Source: JAUXFS01 sp050329575
Lineage (GTDB): Bacteria > Pseudomonadota > Alphaproteobacteria > Rhodospirillales > Defluviicoccaceae
NCBI GenBank assembly: GCA_050329575.1
Contig: JBHJOP010000101.1
Span: 1-20,291 of the forward strand
Length of the DNA: 20,291 bases
Direction: 5' to 3'
Positions 15,425 through 20,291 of the stretch are shown here, one piece after another (position 1 is the first letter of the stretch; each line of letters starts with the position of its first letter). The notes below the pieces were generated by a model. That model saw nothing but the letters and a program-made list of their open reading frames with translations. It searched no databases and was not told where the DNA came from. The position numbers and the translations under genes are program-made.

Positions 15425-16588
15425 ATGCGGCGCATGCGACCCCGAAGGCGGCGGTCGGCGATCGCCGCGACGGTGGTCGGCGTCGTGCTCCTCGTCGGGT
15501 GCTCGCCGGCCCGGCTCGGCGAATCGGTGCGGGTGCTGGCCGACATCAGCGCCGGCGACGGGCCGAGCCCGCTCAAGGAGGCGACGCCGCCGCCGCTGCG
15601 CCGGCCGATCGCCTTCGCGGTCGACGGCCGCGAGCATCTGGCCGACCTCTACGAGCCGGCGGACGGCGCCCTCGCCGCCATGGTGCTGGTGCCGGGCATG
15701 GCGCCGGCCGGCCGCGACGACCCCCGGCTGGTCGCCTTCGCCACCACCCTGGCCCGGGCCCGCTTCGAGGTGCTGGTGCCCGATCTGCCGCGGATGCGCG
15801 CCCTTCAGGTCAGTTCCGCCGACGGGCGGGCGCTGGCCGATGCGGCGATCCACCTCGGCGACCGCGCCGCCGGCCGGCCGCTGGCGATGACGGCGATCTC
15901 GTTCGCCGCCGGGCCGGCGGTGCTGTCGCTGTTCGAGCCCGGCGTCGGCGACCGGGTGGCGATGCTGATCACCGTCGGCGGCTACTACGACCTCGAGGCG
16001 CTGATCACCTTCTTCACCACCGGATTCGTCCGCCCCCGCCCCGGCGCCGCCTGGCAGGCGCGGCAGCCCAACGCCTACGGCAAGTGGGTGTTCCTGCTGT
16101 CGAACGCGCCGCGGCTGGACGATCCCGCCGACGCGGACGCCCTGGACGCGATGGCGCGGCGCAGGATCGCCGATCCGGACGCCGACATCGCCGACCTCGT
16201 CGCCGCGCTCGGCCCCGAGGGCCGGGCGGTCGACACCCTGCTCGCCAACCGCGATCCGGAACGGACGCCGGGGTTGATCGCGGCGCTGCCGGCGGCCGTC
16301 GCCGACGAGATCCGCAGCCTCGACCTCCGCCGCCGCGACCTCGCCGCCCTCACCACCCGCTTCGTCCTGGTCCACGCCCGCGACGACCCGATCATCCCGG
16401 AGACCGAAAGCATCGCGTTCGCCGCCGCGGTGGCGCCGGGCCGGGCGGAGCTGTATCTGGTCGACGGCCTGCACCACGTCGACGCCGCCGGCCTCGGCTT
16501 GGTCGACAAGGTCAGGCTGCTCGACGCGGTCTACACCGTGCTCGCCTTTCGCGATCGCCGCGGGCGGCCGGACGCCGCCGGAGGGTAG
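15425..16588 (+). CDS. Lipoprotein alpha/beta-hydrolase-like protein
   Basis: This 387-residue protein has a very Arg-rich N-region, then a hydrophobic segment ending in the lipobox LVGC (Cys26), so it is probably an envelope lipoprotein. The rest resembles an alpha/beta hydrolase. HLADLYEPADGALAAMVLVP leads to an oxyanion strand (PGMAPAGRDD). The nucleophile elbow candidate is AISFAAG with Ser159. Asp320/321 lie in HARDDPIIPETES, and His350/351 in DGLHHVDAAG. The elbow is A-x-S-x-A rather than the usual G-x-S-x-G, so activity is uncertain. The substrate is unknown. The ATG at 15425 is chosen because it opens the signal sequence; a second ATG at 15434 is possible. It ends three bases before the protease gene. 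Confidence 0.78.
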   Translation: MRRMRPRRRRSAIAATVVGVVLLVGCSPARLGESVRVLADISAGDGPSPLKEATPPPLRRPIAFAVDGREHLADLYEPADGALAAMVLVPGMAPAGRDDPRLVAFATTLARARFEVLVPDLPRMRALQVSSADGRALADAAIHLGDRAAGRPLAMTAISFAAGPAVLSLFEPGVGDRVAMLITVGGYYDLEALITFFTTGFVRPRPGAAWQARQPNAYGKWVFLLSNAPRLDDPADADALDAMARRRIADPDADIADLVAALGPEGRAVDTLLANRDPERTPGLIAALPAAVADEIRSLDLRRRDLAALTTRFVLVHARDDPIIPETESIAFAAAVAPGRAELYLVDGLHHVDAAGLGLVDKVRLLDAVYTVLAFRDRRGRPDAAGG

Positions 16589-16591
16589 CCG

Positions 16592-17332
16592 ATGGCCGAC
16601 GCCGTTCGCCGCCACCACCGCCCGCCGCGATCCCGCTCCTCGGCCGCGGATCCGCGACCGTCCCGGCCGACCCTGCGTCGGGCGGCGGTGGTGGCGGCGG
16701 TGGTGGTGGCGGCCGCGATCGGCCTCGCCGCCCACGGCGCCGCCGCCGACGCCACCGGCTTCTTCGTCAGCCGCGAGGGCCATTTCGTCTCCGCCAACCA
16801 CGTGCTCGGCAAGTGCGTCTCGGCCGCCATCAAGACCCCCGGCGGCATCCTGATCGGGGACCTGGTGGCCCATTCCGCCGATGCCGATCTCGCCGTCGTC
16901 AAGACCAGGGAGCGCCCCCGCCACTGGGCCCGGCTGCCCAAGGATCCGGCCCGGGCGCTGCAGAGCGCGGTGCTGATCGCCCGCTTCTCGGGCAGCGCCG
17001 ATCCGGACGCACGACGCCTGACCCCGGCCGAGTTCGAGCACTCCGATCCCTCCCGCGAGGGGTTCCTGATCTTCCGGGCGAGCGCCACCATCAGGAGCGG
17101 AGACAGCGGCAGTCCGGTGATCAGCCAGCACGGTGCGGTGGTCGGGGTGCTGGTCGCCCGCGACCGGCAGCGGTCCTACCTCGGCATCGCCGCCGACGCC
17201 TTCGCGCTGGCGCAGCTCCTCCACGGCGCAGGCATCCGGTTCGAGACGGTGGGCGAGACCGCGGCGCTGCGAATCGGCACCGACCCGGAGAACGCCGGCC
17301 GCTTCGCCTTTCCGGTCTCCTGCGTCAAGTGA
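16592..17332 (+). CDS. Membrane-anchored trypsin-like serine protease
   Basis: This 246-residue protein has an Arg/Pro-rich N-terminus of about 30 residues and a hydrophobic segment (31-48). A chymotrypsin-fold protease domain follows, with His70 (SANHVLGKC), Asp99 (DADLAVVK) and Ser172 in SGDSGSPV, so the triad is intact. The hydrophobic segment could be a signal anchor or a late-cleaved signal peptide, placing the domain in the periplasm. There is no PDZ domain, unlike DegP/DegS, and the domain is short. The substrate is not visible. It starts three bases after the hydrolase stop, so the two are cotranscribed with the lipoprotein before them. The stop is followed by 136 non-coding bases holding a CtrA-like box. 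Confidence 0.85.
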   Translation: MADAVRRHHRPPRSRSSAADPRPSRPTLRRAAVVAAVVVAAAIGLAAHGAAADATGFFVSREGHFVSANHVLGKCVSAAIKTPGGILIGDLVAHSADADLAVVKTRERPRHWARLPKDPARALQSAVLIARFSGSADPDARRLTPAEFEHSDPSREGFLIFRASATIRSGDSGSPVISQHGAVVGVLVARDRQRSYLGIAADAFALAQLLHGAGIRFETVGETAALRIGTDPENAGRFAFPVSCVK

Positions 17333-17372
17333 TCCCCCGCCGATCCGCGATGCGTTGGTGCACCTCGCCGCG

Positions 17373-17405
17373 TTTACGGGGCCTTAACGGGGCCTTAACG
17401 GGGCC
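17373..17405 (+). promoter_or_regulatory. CtrA-like binding box in an 11-bp triple repeat
   Basis: TTAA (17384-17387), seven bases, TTAA (17395-17398) match the CtrA consensus TTAA-N7-TTAA; both halves read TTAAC. A third phased copy, TTTAC, starts at 17373. The three units (tttacggggcc, then ttaacggggcc twice) are contiguous 11-mers, one helical turn each. It lies 64 bases before the start of the 71-residue protein. CtrA is the alphaproteobacterial cell-cycle and motility regulator. Binding is an inference. Confidence 0.55.
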
Positions 17406-17468
17406 CTCGTTACCAGAGGGCGCGCCCGGCGAACGGTCGCCGGGGCCCGACGGGCCGAGGAACGTGCC

Positions 17469-17684
17469 ATGAATGATTTTGCCCACCCGCGATCCGCCTG
17501 CCGCCGCCGCACGCAAGGCGCGGACGCCGCCGGCGGCGGCGACGACGCCGTCGAGGCGATCCTTCAGGCGGGGCTCCACTACGTCGCCTGCGATCTTCGC
17601 GAGCTGGCCAAGCTGGCGTCGCCGGTGCGGCGGGGCGAACTCCTGGCGCTCTGCCGGCTGATCGAGGCGATGACCGCCGGCTGA
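17469..17684 (+). CDS. Small protein of unknown function (71 aa)
   Basis: I do not recognise this 71-residue protein. It opens MNDFAHPRSACRRRTQ, passes through a Gly/Asp-rich linker, and ends in a likely pair of helices, AVEAILQAGLHYVACDLREL and RRGELLALCRLIEAM. There is no signal peptide or membrane segment, so it is probably cytoplasmic. The start is well supported: GAGGA lies seven bases before the ATG. A CtrA-like box upstream and a hairpin after the stop mark it as its own unit. It is 115 bases ahead of nadK. Small size and the helical tail would suit a regulatory or partner protein, but no function can be assigned. Confidence 0.7.
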   Translation: MNDFAHPRSACRRRTQGADAAGGGDDAVEAILQAGLHYVACDLRELAKLASPVRRGELLALCRLIEAMTAG

Positions 17685-17688
17685 TCGC

Positions 17689-17725
17689 CCGGCGACAAAA
17701 AAAAAGGCGTCGCCGGCGCCACGCC
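17689..17725. terminator. Hairpins around an A9 tract, possible terminator
   Basis: Just after the small gene, CCGGCGAC (17689-17696) pairs with GTCGCCGG (17709-17716) across a 12-base loop with nine A. On the minus strand, a second hairpin (GGCGT/ACGCC, 17706-17725) is followed directly by nine T, the layout of an intrinsic terminator for leftward transcripts. No leftward gene ends here, so the role is unclear. It could also act as an A-rich element upstream of nadK. Confidence 0.35.
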
Positions 17726-17754
17726 GCGGGTTCCGGCCGCCCCGCCGCCGCCGC

Positions 17755-17760
17755 TATACT
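17755..17760 (+). promoter_or_regulatory. Possible -10 element of nadK
   Basis: TATACT matches the -10 consensus at five of six positions and stands out in a GC-rich gap. The -35 region (TTCCGG near 17731) is poor. The start codon is 40 bases downstream, and the only GGAG (17780-17783) is 16 bases before it, further than usual. Confidence 0.4.
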
Positions 17761-17799
17761 CGCGCGCCCTCCACAACCCGGAGCCGCCGCGCCGCCGCC

Positions 17800-18567
17800 A
17801 TGGAATTCCGCACCCTCGCCATCGTCGCCGCCGAACACGACGAAGCGCAGGAGGCCGCCCGCCGCCTGCAGCGACGTTACGACACCGTCCCGCCCGAGGA
17901 GGCCGACCTGATCGTCGCCCTCGGCGGGGACGGCTTCATGCTCAAGGCGCTGCACCGCTACATGGACCGCAGGGTGCCGATCTTCGGCATGAACCGCGGC
18001 TCGATCGGGTTTCTGATGAACGCCTACGACGAGGAGGGCCTGGTCGAGCGGTTGCGGAAGGCGGAGCCGATCGCCCTCAACCCGCTGCGGATGAGCGCCG
18101 CCGACGTCACCGGCCGGCACCACGAGGCGCTGGCGATCAACGAGGTGTCGCTGCTGCGCGAGACCCGCCTCGCCGCCAAGCTGAAGATCGAGGTCGACGG
18201 GGTGGTGCGGATGCCGGAGATGATCTGCGACGGGGTGCTGGTGGCGACGCCGGCCGGCAGCACCGCCTACAACATCTCGGCCTACGGTCCGATCCTGCCG
18301 CTCGGCGCCCACCTGCTGGCGCTGACCCCGATCAGCGTCTTCCGCCCGCGCCAGTGGCGGGGCGCCATCCTGCCGCACCACGTCACCGTCACCATCGAGG
18401 TTCTCTATCCCGAGATCCGTCCGGTCAGCGCCGTCGCCGACGACACCGAAGTGCGCGACGTCGCCCGGGTGACGGTGCGCGAGGACCGCGGCATCGCCCT
18501 CAACCTGCTGTTCGACCCCGAGCACGATCTCGAGGAGCGGATCATCAAGGAGCAGTTCCTGCTGTGA
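17800..18567 (+). CDS. nadK: NAD kinase
   Basis: This 255-residue cytoplasmic enzyme phosphorylates NAD to NADP with ATP (or polyphosphate in some bacteria). The motif GGDG (42-45) is in VALGGDGFMLKALH. NE is at 114-115 (AINEVSLLR) and PAGSTAYNISAYGP begins at 151. The sequence shows the short alphaproteobacterial form, with PPEEADLIVALGGDGFML and GSIGFLMNAYDEE. All catalytic motifs are intact and length is typical of this group. The ATG at 17800 is where the first beta strand begins. The gene is convergent with pyrD with a 22-base gap. A -10-like TATACT precedes it. Confidence 0.96.
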   Translation: MEFRTLAIVAAEHDEAQEAARRLQRRYDTVPPEEADLIVALGGDGFMLKALHRYMDRRVPIFGMNRGSIGFLMNAYDEEGLVERLRKAEPIALNPLRMSAADVTGRHHEALAINEVSLLRETRLAAKLKIEVDGVVRMPEMICDGVLVATPAGSTAYNISAYGPILPLGAHLLALTPISVFRPRQWRGAILPHHVTVTIEVLYPEIRPVSAVADDTEVRDVARVTVREDRGIALNLLFDPEHDLEERIIKEQFLL

Positions 18568-18575
18568 ACGGACGG

Positions 18576-18589
18576 CGGCGAGGTCGCCG
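18576..18589. terminator. Short hairpin between convergent nadK and pyrD
   Basis: CGGCG (18576-18580), loop AGGT, CGCCG (18585-18589) fill most of the 22-base gap. Without a T run on either strand, it is at best a weak or Rho-assisted bidirectional terminator. Confidence 0.3.
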
Positions 18590-19654
18590 TCAGCGTACGT
18601 CGCGACCGACCGCCTCCGCCACCGAGGCGAGGCCGTCGGCGCGCAGCAGGCGGGCGAGCTCGCGTCCGGTCCGCGCGACCAGCCGCGGCCCCTCGTAGAC
18701 CAGCGCCGTGTAGAGCTGGACCAGCGAGGCGCCCGCCCGGATCTTGGCGTAGGCGTCGGCCCCGCCCGCCACGCCGCCGACGCCGATCAGCGGCAGCCGC
18801 CCCTCGGTCAGGCGGTAGAGCTGCGCCAGCACCGCCGTCGACGGCGCCAACAGCGGCCGGCCGCTGAGACCACCGGCCTCGCCGCGGTGACGCCCGGCGA
18901 GCCCGGACGGCCGGGCGATCGTGGTGTTGGTGGCGATCAGGCCGTCGATGCCGGCGGCCAACGCCGCCGCGGCGATGTCGCGCAGCTCCCCGGCGGCGAG
19001 GTCGGGGGCGATCTTGACCAGCAGCGGCGGCTGCGCCGCGGCCGCGGCACGGGCCGCCAGCGCCCGGTCGAGGAGCGCGGCCAGAGCGTCGCGCCCCTGC
19101 AGCGCCCGCAGCCCCGGGGTGTTGGGCGAGGAGACGTTGATCACCAGGTAGTCGACGAGGCCGGCGAGCGCGGCGACGCCGGCGGCGCAATCGCCCGCCG
19201 GATCGGCGCTGTCGCGGTTGGGGCCGACGTTGGCGCCGACGAGGCCGGACCGCCCGCGCCGGCGGCGCGCCGCCAGTCGCCCGGCAACCGCCGCCAGTCC
19301 CTGGTTGTTGAACCCGAGGCGATTGATCACCGCCCGGTCCGCCTCCAGCCGGAACAGCCGCGGACGCGGATTTCCCGGCTGCGGCCGCGGCGTCACGGTG
19401 CCGACCTCGACGAAGCCGAAGCCCTGGGCGAGCATCCGGTCGGCGACCTCGGCGTTCTTGTCGAACCCGGCGGCGAGCCCGATCGGGTTGGCGAAGGCGA
19501 GCCCCCACAGCGTCGTCGCCAGGATCGGATCGTCGGCCGGTGGCGGCGGGTGCGGGACCAGCCCGGCCTTCAGCGCCGCCACCGTCAGGCGGTGCGCGGC
19601 CTCGGGGTCGATCAGCCGCAACAGCGGCCACGCCAGGCGGTAGGGATCGGGCAC
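18590..19654 (-). CDS. pyrD: Dihydroorotate dehydrogenase (quinone), class 2
   Basis: This 354-residue flavoprotein oxidises dihydroorotate to orotate in pyrimidine synthesis and passes electrons to quinone at the inner membrane. The N-terminal helices (YRLAWPLLRLIDPEAAHRLT) are the class 2 membrane-contact domain. FMN-barrel motifs include GLAAGFDKNAE (59-69), VEVGTVTPRPQPGNPRPR from 82, NRLGFNNQG (111-119) and NVSSPNTPGLR (173-183) with the catalytic serine. A late GVGGV phosphate loop is also present. The GTG start at 19654 is supported by TAGGGGG five bases upstream on the minus strand. The segment ANVGPNRDS replaces the more usual N-I-G-x-N-K-x form. The gene is convergent with nadK and divergent from the downstream NTF2-like gene. 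Confidence 0.95.
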   Translation of the reverse strand: MPDPYRLAWPLLRLIDPEAAHRLTVAALKAGLVPHPPPPADDPILATTLWGLAFANPIGLAAGFDKNAEVADRMLAQGFGFVEVGTVTPRPQPGNPRPRLFRLEADRAVINRLGFNNQGLAAVAGRLAARRRRGRSGLVGANVGPNRDSADPAGDCAAGVAALAGLVDYLVINVSSPNTPGLRALQGRDALAALLDRALAARAAAAAQPPLLVKIAPDLAAGELRDIAAAALAAGIDGLIATNTTIARPSGLAGRHRGEAGGLSGRPLLAPSTAVLAQLYRLTEGRLPLIGVGGVAGGADAYAKIRAGASLVQLYTALVYEGPRLVARTGRELARLLRADGLASVAEAVGRDVR

Positions 19655-19795
19655 CGCCGCCCCCTACCGGCCCTGCGAACGCGACCGGGGCGGCGGCGGC
19701 CGGTGTCGACGGCAGTCCAGGACCATGCCGACACCGTAGGCGAAAGCGGCAGGCGCGAACAGCGTTTGGTGATTCCCCGACCCGCGCGAACGGGC

Positions 19796-19801
19796 TACAC
19801 T
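19796..19801 (+). promoter_or_regulatory. Possible -10 element of the NTF2-like gene
   Basis: TACACT lies 39 bases before the ATG at 19841. The candidate -35 17 bases upstream (TTCCCC) is weak. The 186-base divergent gap also has GGTGTCG (19702-19708) and its inverted copy CGACACC (19729-19735), a possible operator for either gene. I see nothing else in the gap. Confidence 0.3.
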
Positions 19802-19840
19802 GCCCGCCGACATCCGTATCCGCGCAAAGGTCCGCCGTCG

Positions 19841-20245
19841 ATGACCGAACAGGCCGCCGTGTTGTTCGCCAACGACACGTTCTACGTGGCGTTCGCCACC
19901 TGCGACTACCCGGCGATGGAGGAGGCGTGGTCGCGGCGCTGGTCGGTGAGCTGCATCCATCCCGGCTGGAACGCGCTCGCCGGCCGCGAGCCGGTGATGG
20001 AGAGCTGGCGGGCGATCCTCTCCAGCCCCAAGGCGCCCCGGATCGGCTGCCGCGGCGCGGTCGCCCACGTGCTCGGCGACAGCGCCTACGTGATCTGTTA
20101 CGAGGTCGTCGACGGCAACTTCCTGGTCGCCACCAACGTCTTCGTGCGCGAGGACGGCGGCTGGAAGATGGTCCACCACCAGGCCGGTGCGACGTCGCCG
20201 CCGCCCCCGGAGGACGCGGACGAGGAACCCCGCTCGCTGCAATAG
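19841..20245 (+). CDS. NTF2/SnoaL-like fold protein
   Basis: This 134-residue cytoplasmic protein has the SnoaL/NTF2-like pattern. An N-terminal helix is followed by FYVAFATCDYPAMEEAWSRR, then SCIHPGWNALAGREPVMESW, and finally curved beta strands ending TNVFVREDGGWKMVHHQAG. The HPGW.AL.GR block and the two His near the end are common in small stress- or polyketide-related members and in proteins of unknown function. A Pro/Glu-rich tail of about 20 residues follows. AGG at about ten bases is a modest ribosome-binding site. No catalytic role can be assigned. It is divergent from pyrD; the next gene is outside the window. Confidence 0.82.
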   Translation: MTEQAAVLFANDTFYVAFATCDYPAMEEAWSRRWSVSCIHPGWNALAGREPVMESWRAILSSPKAPRIGCRGAVAHVLGDSAYVICYEVVDGNFLVATNVFVREDGGWKMVHHQAGATSPPPPEDADEEPRSLQ

Positions 20246-20291
20246 GATGCGGCGGCGCGGCGACGCATGGCAGGGACCGCGGCGAGCGCCC

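Noticed and set aside
17384..17405. Plain tandem repeat with no function
   Set aside because: The TTAA-N7-TTAA match and the rarity of TTAA in this sequence make a regulatory site more likely, though not proven.
18887..19840. Extended plus-strand frame ahead of the NTF2-like gene
   Set aside because: The extension is antisense to pyrD and runs through the intergenic region; the NTF2-like protein starts naturally at the ATG at 19841.

Overview
The window is a GC-rich (well above 70% by eye), gene-dense chromosomal stretch from a Gram-negative bacterium. The argD-argF-hslO order, an alphaproteobacterial-style NAD kinase, a DUF481 outer-membrane protein and a CtrA-like TTAA-N7-TTAA box all point to an alphaproteobacterium, probably near Rhodospirillales. 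The order-level guess is an inference. I see no IS element, phage gene, rRNA, tRNA or CRISPR array, so this looks like core or near-core chromosome.

Layout. (1) Bases 1-5712, + strand: the 3' part of an AsmA-like envelope protein, a tandem-domain universal stress protein, and a P2-type cation ATPase that carries the cation-site residues of animal Na,K-ATPase. (2) Bases 5699-9581, - strand: a prokaryotic glutamate-receptor-like potassium channel (GluR0 type), an AI-2E/UPF0118 membrane protein, a class I polyphosphate kinase 2 and RecX. recX overlaps the ATPase gene tail to tail and ends in a 15-bp minisatellite. (3) Bases 9772-11603, +: a DUF481 outer-membrane protein and an ABC-2 permease with no ATPase gene beside it. 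(4) Bases 11631-14770, +: argD-argF-hslO behind a recognisable sigma70-type promoter and a perfect leader hairpin. (5) Bases 14817-17332, +: a tight cassette of a lipoprotein, a lipoprotein alpha/beta hydrolase and a membrane-anchored trypsin-like protease. (6) Bases 17373-18567, +: a CtrA-like box, a 71-residue protein of unknown function, and nadK. (7) pyrD on -, convergent with nadK, then a divergent NTF2/SnoaL-like protein on +.

How the genes may work together. Bases 2140-10779 hold an unusual density of genes linked to monovalent cations or salt: a Na,K-ATPase-like pump with a stress protein, an AI-2E family protein (some members are Na+/H+ antiporters), a ligand-gated K+ channel and a DUF481 (salt-induced type) outer-membrane protein. 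Polyphosphate kinase could supply ATP under stress. Calling this an ion-homeostasis neighbourhood is an inference from gene identity and proximity, not a demonstrated system. The other regions are biosynthetic housekeeping (arginine, NADP, pyrimidine) plus an uncharacterised envelope cassette.
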